A stretch of DNA of 64,000 bases from Aliarcobacter lanthieri (GCF_013201625.1 NZ_CP053839.1:744001-808000), one strand, 5' to 3'; positions 29,220 through 40,624 are shown, numbered from the stretch's first letter. Made by a program: numbers and translations. Notes: generated by a model from the letters alone, not told the origin.

Positions 29220-31061
29220 TTAATCCTTAAAATCATTAAAATAATCTAAAATTGTGTTTGCGTCTTTTTCATTTAACACACTTTTTAACTCTTCAAAAGA
29301 AGCATTTTTTATCTTTTCAAATTCTCCAAAATATAAAAGAAGTTTCTTGATCTTTGCTTCACCAATACCTTTTATTTGAAGTAATGATATCTGTTTATCT
29401 TGAGTTCTTTTTTGTTTTTTATGGAAATTTATTACAAATCTGTGTGCTTCATCTCTTTGTCTTTGAACGAATTGTAGTCTTTTATCACTGGTAAGTAAAT
29501 TAAAATTTTTAAATTCACCACTTGAATTTTTATAGTGAATTATATCTTTTGCACTTCCTTTTGCTCGGTGTGCTTTTGCATCTATTTTCTCTTTTGCAAT
29601 AGCTATAATATCAAGATTTACTCCAACACTTTGAACTATATCATAAGCTAATTTTAGTAAAGTTTCACCTCCATCAATTATCCATAAATCTGGTGCTGGA
29701 TTTTTTTCAAAACTTTCAACTCTTCTTATTAGCATTTCTCTCATTTGTGAATATTCATCTTTGGATTCAAGATTGTAGTGTCTAAAAGCTTTTTTATCAA
29801 AAGAGTTCAATTCTTCATTCCAAACAATCATTGCACCAACTGTTGCTTGTCCCATAAGGTGAGAGTTATCAAAACTTTCAATAATATATGGTAAAGTTTT
29901 AAGATTAAATAACTCTTTTAATTCTTCATAAATTGTTGTTTGATTTTTTGCTTCTTCAAGTCTTAAAAGTTCATTACAGTTATTTAGTGCAATATTTATA
30001 ATCTCTCTTTTTTTATCTTTTTTAGGATTTACTATTTTTATTTTTTTATTAAATTTTGTATATAAAAATTCTTCAATATCATCTAATTCTAAAAGCTCAT
30101 GTGCTATTAAAACTTCTTTTGGTAGAAGAGGAAGTTCATTGTCATAGTAGTTTATAATTGCTCTTTTATATGCTTCTTCATAATCAAATTCTAAATCATC
30201 ATTTATTTTTATAAAATCATAATTTGAAGAGGTAAGTTTTCCATCTCTTAAAAACATCCTTACAATCACAGCCTTTTTATTATTTGAGTTTATTGCAAAA
30301 ATATCAATATCTTCATTTGTAGCGAGATCTATTCCTGTTTTTATTTGAGATTTTTCAATGGTTTTTATTCTATCTCTTAAATTCATAGCATCTTCAAAAC
30401 GAAAATCATTTGAATAAATTTTCATTTTTTCTTTTAATTTAGAAATAAGTTTAGTTTTATTGTAGATATATTCTAAAGCATTTTCAACTATTTTTGAATA
30501 ATCTTCTTTTGAAATTTTATTCTCACAAGGAGCAAGGCATTTTGCTATTTGGTGAAATAAACAGGCTTTTTTACCTTTAATACAAGCTTTTTTTTGAACT
30601 AATGGAACTATTTCATAGATACTATCTAGCATATCTCTTGCTCCACTTGAATAAGGACCGAAATATTTTATATTTTTCCCTTTTTGTATTTTTCTTGTTA
30701 TTTCTAACCTTGGAAAATCATCATTATAATCTATAAAAATATATGGATATGTTTTATCATCACGAAGTAAGATATTGTATTTTGGTTTTAATTGTTTTAT
30801 TAAAGAATTTTCTAATATAAGTGCATCATGTTCATTTGGTACAACTATCCATTCTAAATTTTTAACTTCACAAATCATTTTATAAATACGAGGGCTTAGT
30901 TTATCAGCTGGTAATAGTTTTGGAGTAAATTTAAAGTAAGATTTAACTCTATTTTTTAAAACTTTTGCTTTTCCAATATATAGTAGATGTCCTTCTTTAT
31001 CAAAGTATTGATAAACTCCAGCATCATTTGGTAACTCTTTTAATTTCTCTTCTAAAATCAT
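29220..31061 (-). CDS. uvrC: UvrABC excinuclease subunit C
   Basis: UvrC makes both incisions in nucleotide excision repair. The start is set at ATG 31061 ([20 protein letters not shown], 613 residues). The open frame runs upstream to 31193, but that would overlap the divergent chemoreceptor and extend beyond the family's N terminus. The N-terminal GIY-YIG nuclease ([20 protein letters not shown]) comes first, then the UVR motif ([17 protein letters not shown]). The RNase H-like half follows ([27 protein letters not shown]), and a C-terminal helix-hairpin-helix ([16 protein letters not shown]) ends the protein. Confidence 0.96.
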   Translation of the reverse strand: MILEEKLKELPNDAGVYQYFDKEGHLLYIGKAKVLKNRVKSYFKFTPKLLPADKLSPRIYKMICEVKNLEWIVVPNEHDALILENSLIKQLKPKYNILLRDDKTYPYIFIDYNDDFPRLEITRKIQKGKNIKYFGPYSSGARDMLDSIYEIVPLVQKKACIKGKKACLFHQIAKCLAPCENKISKEDYSKIVENALEYIYNKTKLISKLKEKMKIYSNDFRFEDAMNLRDRIKTIEKSQIKTGIDLATNEDIDIFAINSNNKKAVIVRMFLRDGKLTSSNYDFIKINDDLEFDYEEAYKRAIINYYDNELPLLPKEVLIAHELLELDDIEEFLYTKFNKKIKIVNPKKDKKREIINIALNNCNELLRLEEAKNQTTIYEELKELFNLKTLPYIIESFDNSHLMGQATVGAMIVWNEELNSFDKKAFRHYNLESKDEYSQMREMLIRRVESFEKNPAPDLWIIDGGETLLKLAYDIVQSVGVNLDIIAIAKEKIDAKAHRAKGSAKDIIHYKNSSGEFKNFNLLTSDKRLQFVQRQRDEAHRFVINFHKKQKRTQDKQISLLQIKGIGEAKIKKLLLYFGEFEKIKNASFEELKSVLNEKDANTILDYFNDFKD

Positions 31062-31095
31062 TTTGAAATAGTACCAAAAAACTCTTGTTGTAGAG

Positions 31096-31124
31096 ATTAT
31101 ATATGCTACGTTTTTGCTAGTAAA
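31096..31124 (-). promoter_or_regulatory. Sigma-70-like promoter of uvrC-alr
   Basis: On the minus strand TTTACT and TATAAT (31101-31096) are separated by 17 bases, a good match to the housekeeping consensus. It places the transcript start about 28 bases before the corrected uvrC start, which supports that start. Confidence 0.55.
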
Positions 31125-31168
31125 AAATGATACTATTGTTACCTTAATTACAACAAGGGGCAAAAAGG

Positions 31169-33592
31169 ATGAAAAATCTAAACTTCGGTACAAAATTACT
31201 TATAATTTTGTTGGGTACTGTTATCTTATCATTAGGGACAATGATATTTTTCACAAGTAAAAATCAATATGCAAATGCAGAAGAAGAAGCTAAAAACTAT
31301 ATTAAAGCTACTGTAAAAGCACATGCAATGGAACAAAAATCTATTTTAGACAATACTATATCTGTTGTTGATTCTATGGTAAATAGAATTGAAACTGCTA
31401 TAAAAACAGGTGAAAAGCTAACAAAAGAAGGAATGGTAGATTACCAAAAAAATATTTTAAAGAAAAATGATTTTTTATTTACAGCATGGATAGGCTTTGA
31501 TGATGATTCATATTTATTTGATAGATATGATGGTAAAGATGTAAATCCATATTATACTCCAAAAGGAGTTTTTCAACCATTAGTAACAAGTGAAGGAGGA
31601 GGTAAGTATTCAGTAGAATTTTTACCAGAATTTAACAAAGAAGATGTATATTTAAAACCAGCTATTGAAAATAAAAGAGTTTCTATTACTAAACCTTATG
31701 AATATGAAATGAGTAATGGTAAAAAAGTTTTAATGGTATCTGTTGCTGCACCTATTATTATAAATAGTAAAGTTATTGGTGTAGTTGGAGTTGATTTTTC
31801 ACTTGAAACTATAAATAAAAAAGTTTCAGAAATAACTTTATATAAAACTGGATACTTATCTTTATATGAACCACATGGAATTGTTGTTGCTCATCCACGA
31901 ACTGAAGGTGTAGGAAAACCATTTTCAAATTTAACATCTAATCCAACAGTTTTAGGGATAATTGAACAAGGTGTTAAAGGTAAAGAGTATGATTTTATGA
32001 CAAAAAGTTTAAGAGATGGTAAAGAAGCTTATACATATTCTTATCCTTATGAGTTTGGAGATACTAAAAGATACTGGATGATGGCTTGTTCTGTTCCTAT
32101 TGATGAATTTATGGAAAAAGCTAATGATGTAAGAAACTTTTCTTTAATATTTTCTTTTATTGTTTTAGGGCTTATTATTGTGATTGTTGTTTATAATATG
32201 CGAATATTAAGTAAGAACTTAACAACAATAAGTAGCGGATTATTAGGATTTTTTGCATTTTTAAATAAAGAATCAGGAAATACAACAGCAATCAATATAA
32301 AATCAACAGATGAATTTGGAACAATGGCAAAAGTCATCAATGAAAATATAGTAAAAACACAAGAATTAATAAAACAAGATGAAATATTGATAAATGATGT
32401 AAAAAGAGTAGTAGATGAAGTAAAAGCAGGGTACCTAAATAAAAGGATAGAGAAAACAACAGTAAATACAGGACTAGAAGAATTAAAGAATAACTTTAAT
32501 GAGATGCTAGAGAATAGTATGAATAATATTTGTACAGATGTAAATAAAGTAGTAGAAGTATTAGATAAATTTAGTAAACTAGACTTTAGAGTAAAAATAG
32601 AGAATGATAATGGAAAAGTAGCTAAAGGAATAAATAACCTAGCAACAATTATAAATGATATGCTAAAAGAGAATAAAGCTAATGGATTGACTTTAGAACA
32701 AAGCTCAAAATTGCTACTAGAGAATGTAGATAAATTAAATTTATCTTCAAATGAAGCAGCAGCATCTCTAGAAGAAACAGCAGCAGCCTTAGAAGAGATT
32801 ACTTCAAATATTAGGAATAATACAGAGAGTATCGCAAAGATGTCAAAAATCTCATCAAATGTAACTTCTAGCGCAAAAGATGGAGAAGTACTAGCAAATA
32901 AAACAACAGTTGCAATGGATGAAATAAATGTACAAGTAAATCTAGTAAATGAAGCAATAAGTGTAATAGATAATATAGCATTCCAAACAAATATCCTAAG
33001 CTTAAATGCAGCAGTAGAAGCAGCAACAGCAGGAGAAGCAGGAAAAGGGTTCGCTGTAGTTGCACAAGAAGTGCGAAATTTGGCATCTCGTTCAGCAGAA
33101 GCAGCAAAAGAGATAAAAGATATAGTAGAGAAAGCAACAGTAAAAGCAAATGAAGGTAAAAATATAGCAACAACAATGATAGATGGATATAAAGAATTGA
33201 ATGAGAGTATTTCTCAAACAATAAACCTAATATCAGATATAGAGATGTCAAGTAAAGAGCAACTTTCTGGAATAGAACAAATAAATGATGCAGTAAATGA
33301 ACTAGATAGACAAACACAACAAAATGCGATGGTAGCAAGTCAAACAAATGAGATAGCATTGAACGCAGATGAGATAGCAAAACTAATAGTAGAAGATGCA
33401 AACGCAAAAGAGTTTAATGGTAAGAATGAAGTAAAAGCTAAAACATTACATAACTCAGTGAAAAAAGAAGAGATAGAGATAGTAAAAAGAAAAGTAGAGA
33501 TAAACTCAAAACCAAAACAAATAGAAAAAACTTCACAACCAACTATCATAAAAAGTAGTACAAAAGATGATGATGAGTGGGAAAGCTTTTAA
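31169..33592 (+). CDS. Chemoreceptor with periplasmic dCache domain
   Basis: The 807-residue methyl-accepting protein has membrane segments at about 8-29 and 328-348. Between them is a double-Cache (dCache_1-like) sensor: [58 protein letters not shown], then [14 protein letters not shown]. The linker [20 protein letters not shown] and the signalling tip [20 protein letters not shown] follow. It ends DDDEWESF, a CheR-tether-like tail. From about 32216 the codon style shifts to A-ending codons, like the shared module in the next two receptors. AAGGGG lies upstream of the ATG. Confidence 0.93.
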   Translation: MKNLNFGTKLLIILLGTVILSLGTMIFFTSKNQYANAEEEAKNYIKATVKAHAMEQKSILDNTISVVDSMVNRIETAIKTGEKLTKEGMVDYQKNILKKNDFLFTAWIGFDDDSYLFDRYDGKDVNPYYTPKGVFQPLVTSEGGGKYSVEFLPEFNKEDVYLKPAIENKRVSITKPYEYEMSNGKKVLMVSVAAPIIINSKVIGVVGVDFSLETINKKVSEITLYKTGYLSLYEPHGIVVAHPRTEGVGKPFSNLTSNPTVLGIIEQGVKGKEYDFMTKSLRDGKEAYTYSYPYEFGDTKRYWMMACSVPIDEFMEKANDVRNFSLIFSFIVLGLIIVIVVYNMRILSKNLTTISSGLLGFFAFLNKESGNTTAINIKSTDEFGTMAKVINENIVKTQELIKQDEILINDVKRVVDEVKAGYLNKRIEKTTVNTGLEELKNNFNEMLENSMNNICTDVNKVVEVLDKFSKLDFRVKIENDNGKVAKGINNLATIINDMLKENKANGLTLEQSSKLLLENVDKLNLSSNEAAASLEETAAALEEITSNIRNNTESIAKMSKISSNVTSSAKDGEVLANKTTVAMDEINVQVNLVNEAISVIDNIAFQTNILSLNAAVEAATAGEAGKGFAVVAQEVRNLASRSAEAAKEIKDIVEKATVKANEGKNIATTMIDGYKELNESISQTINLISDIEMSSKEQLSGIEQINDAVNELDRQTQQNAMVASQTNEIALNADEIAKLIVEDANAKEFNGKNEVKAKTLHNSVKKEEIEIVKRKVEINSKPKQIEKTSQPTIIKSSTKDDDEWESF

Positions 33593-33611
33593 GCTCCCAT
33601 TCTTTTATATT
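33575..33611 (+). terminator. Terminator overlapping the WESF codons (receptor at 31169)
   Basis: GAGTGGG (33575) pairs with CCCATTC (ends 33602) around an inner AGCTT/AAGCT stem, followed by TTTTATATT. The left arm is coding sequence for the C-terminal EWESF. Confidence 0.65.
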
Positions 33612-33650
33612 ATAAAATTATTTATATCTTTTAATAATACAATTTTCAAT

Positions 33651-33794
33651 AATGATACTTTTTTAATACTTTTCCCTATTCTTCGAATATATAAAAAATT
33701 TAAACTAATATTTTGTTTCTAAAATACACAAAAAATAATTATTATAAAATAACTTGGTTCGATAATTGGAAGATAAGATAAGATATTTCTTTTT
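33651..33794 (+). repeat. Duplicated receptor promoter region, copy 1
   Basis: This 144-base stretch is largely identical to 36186-36334. It contains a GATAAT -10-like element (33761-33766) and three AGATA units (33771-33785). Copy 2 has one extra degenerate unit and is 5 bases longer. Confidence 0.8.
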
Positions 33795-33819
33795 AAATCT
33801 TACAAGGAAAAGGGGTTAG

Positions 33820-36135
33820 ATGTTAGGTAACTTGACAATAAAAAAGAAATTAATTTTTTCTTTTTCTATAATAATTGTGTTGATTTTTGGATTTGTTTTA
33901 TATTCTATAAAATCTATAAATGAAACAAGTGATGGTTTTTCAGAATATAGACGAATAGCTAAAAATGGAAAAAATATAGCTTCTATAGATATTCAAATAT
34001 TAAAAATGAATAGTATTATATTGGAATATATAAAATCACATCAAAAAAGTAGTATTGATGAATTTAATAAAGAGTTTGAAGATACAAAAATACTTGTTGA
34101 TTTTGGGATTAAAAGTTTTCAAAATCCTACAAGGAAGTCACAAATGGAAGATATAGATAAATCTTTAGAGCTTTATAAAAAATCTTTTTCTAAAGTTATA
34201 AATTATATGCAATTAAGAGATTCTATTTTAGAAGATAATTTATATATAAATGGTAAAGAACTGGAAAAAATGTTATCTTCTGCTATGCTAAAAGAATATG
34301 AATATAAAAATTATGAAAATAGTTTTGCTCTTTCAAAATTACTAAAAGATGTTTTAATTATGAGAATTTACATTTTAAGATTTGTTGAAACGAATAGTAG
34401 TGATGATTTCAAAAAAGTTAATGAAGAGATGGATTATATACAAACAGAATTTGAAAATATTAAAATTATGTTTGGCTCAAGAAATAATACAGAAATAAAA
34501 GAGTTTGAGAATATTTTAAAAAAATATGAGAATGGTGTTGTTCAACTTTATGATACTATCAATGCAAGAAATAGTGTAATCTCAAATGAATTAAATATAT
34601 TAACAAAAAATATACAAACTTTAGCACATGATATATTAATTTCTCAAGGTAAAAATCAAGATGCTATTGGTTCAAAAGTTGATAGTCAAAATAGTTTTAT
34701 AAAAATTATAATATTAATTATAGGGTTAGTAATCTTAATTTTTGCAATTATAGTATCAATAGTTCTTTCAAAAAATATTTCAGATTTACTAAAAACTTTT
34801 GAAAATGGATTATTAGGATTTTTTGCGTACTTAAATAGAGATGAATTAACAGTAAATAGTATAAATATAAATAGTAATTGTGAATTTGGAGAGATGGCAA
34901 AAGTAGTAAATGAGAATATCAAGAAGACACAAAAAGGGATAGAAGAAGATAGAAGATTGATAGATGAGACAATAACAGTATTAAGTGAATTTGAACAAGG
35001 GGATTTGTGTCAAAGGTTGAATATAGAAGTAACAAATCCAGCCTTAATGCAATTAAAACAGATGTTGAATAATATGGGAGAGAATCTTGAATCAAATATA
35101 AATAATATATTAAATATATTAGAACAATATGCAAATTATAACTACTTGAATAAGATAGATCAAAAAGGGTTAAAAGAGCATTTGTTAAAACTAGCAAGAG
35201 GAGTGAACCATTTAGGAGATTCAATAACAACAATGCTAGTAGAGAATAAATCAAATGGATTAACTTTAGAGAATAGCTCAAAAATACTTCTATCAAATGT
35301 AGATATATTAAATGTAAGCTCAAATGAAGCAGCAACATCTTTAGAAGAGACAGCAGCAGCCTTAGAAGAGATAACAAGTAATATAAGGAATACAACACAT
35401 AATATAGCAAAGATGTCAAATCTTTCAACAGATGTTACTAAGTCAGTAAATGAAGGAGAAGAATTGGCGAATAAAACAACAACAGCAATGGATGAGATAA
35501 ATGCACAAGTTAATGCAATAAGTGAAGCAATAGGAGTAATAGATAATATAGCATTTCAAACAAATATATTAAGTTTAAATGCAGCAGTAGAAGCAGCAAC
35601 AGCAGGAGAGTCAGGGAAAGGGTTCGCTGTAGTAGCACAAGAAGTACGAAATTTAGCATCTCGTTCAGCAGAAGCAGCAAAAGAGATAAAAGATATAGTG
35701 GAAAGAGCAACAGTAAAAGCAGATGAAGGGAAACAAATAGCAACAAATATGATAAATGGATATGTTGGATTAAGTAAGAATATAGAAGAGACAATAACAT
35801 TAATATCAGATATAGAGATGTCAAGTAAAGAGCAGCTAATGGGTATAGAGCAGATAAATGATGCAGTAAATCAGTTGGATCAACAAACACAACAAAATGC
35901 TATGGTTGCTAGTCAAACTAACGATATTGCACTTGGTACTGATAAAATAGCAAAATTAGTAGTAAGTAATGCAAATGAAAAAGATTTTATAGGTAAAGAT
36001 AAAGTTGAAGCAAAAGATATAGAAAATCAAATAAATGATATAGAAAAATTAAATAAAAAAGTATCAATTAATCAATTTTTAAAACCAACATCTACAAAAG
36101 ATAATATTAAAGATGATAAATGGGAGAGTTTTTAA
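33820..36135 (+). CDS. Chemoreceptor with HBM-like helical sensor
   Basis: The 771-residue methyl-accepting protein has membrane segments at about 10-30 and 291-315. The periplasmic part of about 260 residues is all helical by composition, of the size expected for a helical bimodular (HBM) domain. The linker [21 protein letters not shown] follows, then a region shared with the receptor at 25819 ([20 protein letters not shown]) and the signalling tip [20 protein letters not shown]. It ends KDDKWESF. Bases 35242-35813 are almost identical to part of the next receptor. AAAAGGGG precedes the ATG. Confidence 0.92.
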   Translation: MLGNLTIKKKLIFSFSIIIVLIFGFVLYSIKSINETSDGFSEYRRIAKNGKNIASIDIQILKMNSIILEYIKSHQKSSIDEFNKEFEDTKILVDFGIKSFQNPTRKSQMEDIDKSLELYKKSFSKVINYMQLRDSILEDNLYINGKELEKMLSSAMLKEYEYKNYENSFALSKLLKDVLIMRIYILRFVETNSSDDFKKVNEEMDYIQTEFENIKIMFGSRNNTEIKEFENILKKYENGVVQLYDTINARNSVISNELNILTKNIQTLAHDILISQGKNQDAIGSKVDSQNSFIKIIILIIGLVILIFAIIVSIVLSKNISDLLKTFENGLLGFFAYLNRDELTVNSININSNCEFGEMAKVVNENIKKTQKGIEEDRRLIDETITVLSEFEQGDLCQRLNIEVTNPALMQLKQMLNNMGENLESNINNILNILEQYANYNYLNKIDQKGLKEHLLKLARGVNHLGDSITTMLVENKSNGLTLENSSKILLSNVDILNVSSNEAATSLEETAAALEEITSNIRNTTHNIAKMSNLSTDVTKSVNEGEELANKTTTAMDEINAQVNAISEAIGVIDNIAFQTNILSLNAAVEAATAGESGKGFAVVAQEVRNLASRSAEAAKEIKDIVERATVKADEGKQIATNMINGYVGLSKNIEETITLISDIEMSSKEQLMGIEQINDAVNQLDQQTQQNAMVASQTNDIALGTDKIAKLVVSNANEKDFIGKDKVEAKDIENQINDIEKLNKKVSINQFLKPTSTKDNIKDDKWESF
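35242..35813 (+). repeat. Shared signalling module, copy 1
   Basis: 572 bases aligned without gaps to 37472-38043 (constant offset 2230). I count four differences, all synonymous, clustered between 35555 and 35653. It encodes the methylation helix and signalling tip, from [14 protein letters not shown] to ETITLISD. Confidence 0.92.
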
Positions 36136-36160
36136 ACTCTTTCATTTATAATTATTTTTT
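36118..36160 (+). terminator. Terminator overlapping the WESF codons (receptor at 33820)
   Basis: A 14-bp stem with two G-T pairs (36118-36131 with 36134-36147) is followed by ATAATTATTTTTT. As at 33575, the left arm encodes the KWESF end of the protein. Confidence 0.65.
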
Positions 36161-36185
36161 AATCACTAATATTATAATTTTAAAT

Positions 36186-36334
36186 AATGATACTTTTTTA
36201 ATACTTTTCCCTATTATTCAGCTATATAAAACTTTTCAACTAATATTTTGTTTCTAAAATACACAAAAAATAATTATTATAAAATAACTTGGTTTGATAA
36301 TTGTAATATAAGATAAGATAAGATATTTCTTTTC
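36186..36334 (+). repeat. Duplicated receptor promoter region, copy 2
   Basis: Matches 33651-33794 with scattered substitutions. GATAAT is at 36296-36301; AGATA units are at 36311-36325, preceded by a degenerate ATATA unit. The 5-base length difference equals one repeat unit. Confidence 0.8.
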
Positions 36335-36364
36335 AGAAGAAAATTTAAATAAAAAGGTTTATCT

Positions 36365-38269
36365 ATGAGAATTTCTCAAAAGTTGTATTTAGGTTTTGGT
36401 TTGATGATTTTTTTAATTATATTACTGACAGTTATAGGGATAAATAGAGTATCTATCATAGATAATACTTTAAAAAATGATGTAGAACTTACTTCTGCAA
36501 AACAAAGATATGCAATCAATTTTCGTGGAAGTGTTCACGATAGAGCAATTTCTATAAGAGATGTTGTATTATCTGATAGTAAAGATAGTTCTTTATTTAA
36601 AAAATCTATTGATGATATTAAAAAACTAGAAGATTTTTATAGTACTTCTGCTCAATCAATGGATAAAATATTTACAAATAGAGACAATTTTGTAGAAGAA
36701 GAGTTAATAATATTAAATAAAATAAGAAATGTAGAGAGTAATACATTACCATTAGTAGAAAATATTATCAAACTAAAATTAGAAGATAATAATGAAGAAG
36801 CATTAAATATACTTTTAGATAAAGCTAGTCCATTATTTACTCAATGGTTAAAAGTTATAAATGAATTTATTGATTATCAAGAAGCAAATAATCATACATT
36901 TATTTCAAAAGTGAAAGATGTTGCTAGTGGATTTTCCTATACAATGATAGTTTTTTTAATTGTAGCGATAGTTTTATCTTTGATAATAGTATATGTTATG
37001 TCTAAACAACTTGTTAGTATTGTAGATAAAATTCAAGTAGGATTACAGAGTTTTTTTAGTTTTCTAAATAGAGAGACATCTACAATTAGATTTTTGGATA
37101 TAAATACAAAAGATGAATTTGGACAAATGGCAAATTTAGTAAATCAAAATATTGAAAAAACAAAAGATACTATAATTGAAGATAATAAATTTATAAATGC
37201 AGTTTCTATATTTGTTCAAGAATTAAAATCTGGAAATAATCTTGCAAAGTTTAATTTAGAAGTGAGTACTCCAATATTTAAAGAGTTAAAAAAATCTTTA
37301 GAAGAGTTACAATACTATCTAGAACATACAATAGCAAGAGATATTAATGTTTTATTAAATGTTCTTGGTAAATTCAAAGATAAAGATTACACTGCAAGAT
37401 TTCCAAATCCTTATGCTAGTGTTGCTGTAACTATAAATGAATTAGGAGATGTAATTTGTGATATTTTGGCTGAGAATAAATCAAATGGATTAACTTTAGA
37501 GAATAGCTCAAAAATACTTCTATCAAATGTAGATATATTAAATGTAAGCTCAAATGAAGCAGCAACATCTTTAGAAGAGACAGCAGCAGCCTTAGAAGAG
37601 ATAACAAGTAATATAAGGAATACAACACATAATATAGCAAAGATGTCAAATCTTTCAACAGATGTTACTAAGTCAGTAAATGAAGGAGAAGAATTGGCGA
37701 ATAAAACAACAACAGCAATGGATGAGATAAATGCACAAGTTAATGCAATAAGTGAAGCAATAGGAGTAATAGATAATATAGCATTCCAAACAAATATATT
37801 AAGTTTAAATGCAGCAGTGGAAGCAGCAACAGCAGGAGAGTCAGGGAAAGGGTTCGCTGTAGTAGCTCAAGAAGTACGAAATCTAGCATCTCGTTCAGCA
37901 GAAGCAGCAAAAGAGATAAAAGATATAGTGGAAAGAGCAACAGTAAAAGCAGATGAAGGGAAACAAATAGCAACAAATATGATAAATGGATATGTTGGAT
38001 TAAGTAAGAATATAGAAGAGACAATAACATTAATATCAGATATTCAAAATTCAAGTAAAGAGCAATTGTTAGGGATAGAGCAGATAAATGATGCTGTAAA
38101 TAGTCTTGATAGTCAAACACAAAAGAATGCGAATATAGCTTCTCAAACTCATGATATTGCAACATTAACAGATAATATAGCAAAACTAATAGTTAAAAAT
38201 GCAAATGAAAAAGAGTTTATAGGAAAAAATAGTGTTAAAGCTAAAGATTTTTCAGCATTAAAAAAATAA
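36365..38269 (+). CDS. Chemoreceptor with four-helix-bundle sensor
   Basis: The 634-residue methyl-accepting protein has membrane segments at about 10-27 and 195-215. The periplasmic part is a 4HB_MCP-type bundle ([20 protein letters not shown] near residue 50). The linker [20 protein letters not shown] leads to a signalling domain whose codons 37472-38043 are nearly identical to those of the upstream receptor. After 38043 the sequence diverges and ends [10 protein letters not shown], with no WESF tether. It is convergent with the hybrid kinase gene, 32 bases away. The shared module and unrelated sensor suggest domain replacement or gene conversion. Confidence 0.92.
   Translation: MRISQKLYLGFGLMIFLIILLTVIGINRVSIIDNTLKNDVELTSAKQRYAINFRGSVHDRAISIRDVVLSDSKDSSLFKKSIDDIKKLEDFYSTSAQSMDKIFTNRDNFVEEELIILNKIRNVESNTLPLVENIIKLKLEDNNEEALNILLDKASPLFTQWLKVINEFIDYQEANNHTFISKVKDVASGFSYTMIVFLIVAIVLSLIIVYVMSKQLVSIVDKIQVGLQSFFSFLNRETSTIRFLDINTKDEFGQMANLVNQNIEKTKDTIIEDNKFINAVSIFVQELKSGNNLAKFNLEVSTPIFKELKKSLEELQYYLEHTIARDINVLLNVLGKFKDKDYTARFPNPYASVAVTINELGDVICDILAENKSNGLTLENSSKILLSNVDILNVSSNEAATSLEETAAALEEITSNIRNTTHNIAKMSNLSTDVTKSVNEGEELANKTTTAMDEINAQVNAISEAIGVIDNIAFQTNILSLNAAVEAATAGESGKGFAVVAQEVRNLASRSAEAAKEIKDIVERATVKADEGKQIATNMINGYVGLSKNIEETITLISDIQNSSKEQLLGIEQINDAVNSLDSQTQKNANIASQTHDIATLTDNIAKLIVKNANEKEFIGKNSVKAKDFSALKK
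37472..38043 (+). repeat. Shared signalling module, copy 2
   Basis: Second copy of the 572-base module at 35242-35813. The joint at 37472 is abrupt: upstream codons mostly end in T, downstream mostly in A. The match ends at 38043. Confidence 0.92.
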
Positions 38270-38301
38270 AGGAAATAAGTTGAAAGATAATCTAAATATT
38301 T

Positions 38302-40623
38302 TTATTTTAAACCTTTTAAAAATTCAATAGCTAAATTGTATTCAAAATCATCAATATAAGTTTTTAGGAGATTTATATCATCTGTTTTATTGTAAAGATT
38401 TTTATATAAAGATATAAGTTTTTCATCATCTATGATATTTCCTTCTTCTAAATCCTGAATTATTGATGATAAAAGTTTTTTAAACTCATCATCATTTAAT
38501 ATTGAGTTATCATCTTGTTCTAATTGTTCAAAAATTTCATTATCAAGAAATTCCAATTCTTTTTTAATATCTTCTATTTCGTTTTCTAATATTTTAATAT
38601 CTTCTTTACTTATATGAATATTTTGTTTATACTTTTCATCTATCTTTTTACAAATTTCAAATAGTGAAATAGCACCTAAATTTCCACTAACCCCTTTTAG
38701 TCCATGAACTAAACTTTTTGCATTTTTACTATTATTTGAAATTTCATCAACAATATTATTAAATTCATTATTTAGCTGTTCTAAAAACTTTTTAAGAAGT
38801 TTATTCATAAGTTCTTTATTTTCTATTGAACACTCTAATGCATTTTTATTTAGAATATTATTTGTAACTTCTAAGTTGTGTTTTATATATTTTATTTCAC
38901 AATCTTCTAATTTCTTTACATATTTAATAATTGTTTTATATAAAGAATCTGTATCTATGGGTTTTAGTAAAAAGTCATTCATTAAAACATCTAAAGCTTT
39001 TTGTCTATCTAGAATTAAGTTTGATGCTGTTAGAGCTATGATTGGTATATTTGTATCTATTTTTCTTATTTCTTCTGTTGCTTCAAAGCCATTTAAAATT
39101 GGCATTTGTAGGTCCATAAGTATTAAATCATATTTAGATCTATTTTTATTAAATATTTTTATTGCTTCTTTACCATTTGAAGCTATATCAACACTAATAT
39201 TTGATTTTTTAAGTATTAAAGAAGCTACTTCTTGATTTATTACATTGTCTTCTACTAACAAAATTGTTAAATTATCAAAATATGGATATGAATTTTCTAT
39301 TTCTAAATTTTCATCTAAAGTTTCGACAATAATATTAAAACTAAACTTACTTCCTATATTTATTTCACTTTCTAATTCGATTTTCGAATTAAATAACTCA
39401 ATTATCTTTTTACATATAGTAAGACCTAATCCACTACCTTTAAATTGTCTATTATTTGAATTGTCTTCTTGAAAAAATTGATTAAATATCTCATCTTGAA
39501 AACTTTTTTTTATTCCTATTCCTGTATCAATGACACTAAATCTTATTTTTGCTCTATTTGGCTCAATTCTTTCAATTAATTTAATATTTAAAGAAACTTC
39601 ACCATTTGTTGTAAACTTAAAGGCATTTGTTAAAAAATTTGATATAACTTGAAGAAGTTTTATTTTATCTACTAAGATTTTTTTGGGAATATTATCTTCT
39701 ATATTTAAAATAAACTTATTATTTTGTTTTAAAGACTCTTTAAAAAAGCTTGTTTCTACATATTGAATAAGTTCATTTAATATAAATTCTTTATTTTCTA
39801 GTTTAAACTCTTTTGATTCTATTTGAGTTATATATAATATATCTTCTATTGTATTTAAAAGTAGTCTTGAAGAATCATCAATTCTCATAAGTAAGTTATA
39901 TTGTTTTGAGTCTAGTTTTGTATCAAAGAATAACTTTGTAAAACCTATAATTGCATTCATAGGAGTTCTTAATTCATGAGAAATATTTGCTAAGAATTGG
40001 CTTTTTGTATTATTTGATTCTGTTATAATATTCCTTTGTTTTATTAACTCAGATTCAATTTTTAGTTCATTTGTAATATCTTCAAATGTAACTACTACTT
40101 CAAAATATTGAGAATCTTCTACTTTTTGTGCAAAGACTTTAAAAATATATTCATTATTATCTTGATTTATTTTTACAAGATTTGAACTATTATTGTTTTT
40201 CAGTATATATTCTAACCAATTACAATCATTTTTTAAAAGACCTGTTTCTTCTATAAAATAATCATAAATAGGAAGTTTATTTTTATTAAATTCTTCTAAG
40301 GAATTAATTTTGAAAAAATTTAGGAAAGCTTTATTTGATTGTATAATATTTTCACCATCTGTAACAATTAATATATTTCTTTGAGAATTTAATATTTTTT
40401 CTATTCTTTTTTGATGATAGATAATTTGCTTAAAAAGTATATTAAATATAATCAAGCTTATAAAAGAAAGAACTAAAATAACAAATAAAAATATAGTTGA
40501 TTTTATTGAAAAATTATTGTTATGATTATAAAAAATATCAGATATAACTAGTATTATAATAAAAAATGTTATAGCTAAAATAGATAATAGTAAGTTTCTT
40601 ATTTTAATATTTTGTAGATTCAT
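38302..40623 (-). CDS. Hybrid histidine kinase with PAS, receiver and HPt domains
   Basis: The 773-residue inner-membrane kinase has two membrane segments (about 10-30 and 42-63). A PAS domain follows (ILIVTDGENIIQSNKAFLNF). It has a HisKA helix with His216 (FLANISHELRTPMNAIIG), an ATPase domain (VISNFLTNAFKFT, GSGLGLTICKK), a receiver with LILMDLQMPILNG, and a C-terminal HPt-like segment with His in LVHGLKGVSGNLGA. It is a BarA-like multi-step phosphorelay kinase. It starts 1 base after the upstream GGDEF regulator gene, so the two form an operon and probably a signalling pair. Confidence 0.92.
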   Translation of the reverse strand: MNLQNIKIRNLLLSILAITFFIIILVISDIFYNHNNNFSIKSTIFLFVILVLSFISLIIFNILFKQIIYHQKRIEKILNSQRNILIVTDGENIIQSNKAFLNFFKINSLEEFNKNKLPIYDYFIEETGLLKNDCNWLEYILKNNNSSNLVKINQDNNEYIFKVFAQKVEDSQYFEVVVTFEDITNELKIESELIKQRNIITESNNTKSQFLANISHELRTPMNAIIGFTKLFFDTKLDSKQYNLLMRIDDSSRLLLNTIEDILYITQIESKEFKLENKEFILNELIQYVETSFFKESLKQNNKFILNIEDNIPKKILVDKIKLLQVISNFLTNAFKFTTNGEVSLNIKLIERIEPNRAKIRFSVIDTGIGIKKSFQDEIFNQFFQEDNSNNRQFKGSGLGLTICKKIIELFNSKIELESEINIGSKFSFNIIVETLDENLEIENSYPYFDNLTILLVEDNVINQEVASLILKKSNISVDIASNGKEAIKIFNKNRSKYDLILMDLQMPILNGFEATEEIRKIDTNIPIIALTASNLILDRQKALDVLMNDFLLKPIDTDSLYKTIIKYVKKLEDCEIKYIKHNLEVTNNILNKNALECSIENKELMNKLLKKFLEQLNNEFNNIVDEISNNSKNAKSLVHGLKGVSGNLGAISLFEICKKIDEKYKQNIHISKEDIKILENEIEDIKKELEFLDNEIFEQLEQDDNSILNDDEFKKLLSSIIQDLEEGNIIDDEKLISLYKNLYNKTDDINLLKTYIDDFEYNLAIEFLKGLK

Positions 40624-40624
40624 C

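Noticed and set aside
31062-31193. Upstream extension of uvrC by 44 codons
   Set aside because: It would overlap the divergent receptor start and cover a good promoter; homologues start at the GIY-YIG domain.
32868-33407. Long leucine-rich antisense frames under receptor genes (also 34919, 35510, 37431, 37740)
   Set aside because: They are complements of the A-rich, repetitive signalling codons; their Leu/His-rich composition is a by-product and there are no start signals.
33731-33750. Fur-box-like ATAATTATTAT before two receptors
   Set aside because: Matches fewer positions than the site at 62252 and is easily produced by AT-rich sequence; it is part of the duplicated promoter, so the second copy is not independent evidence.
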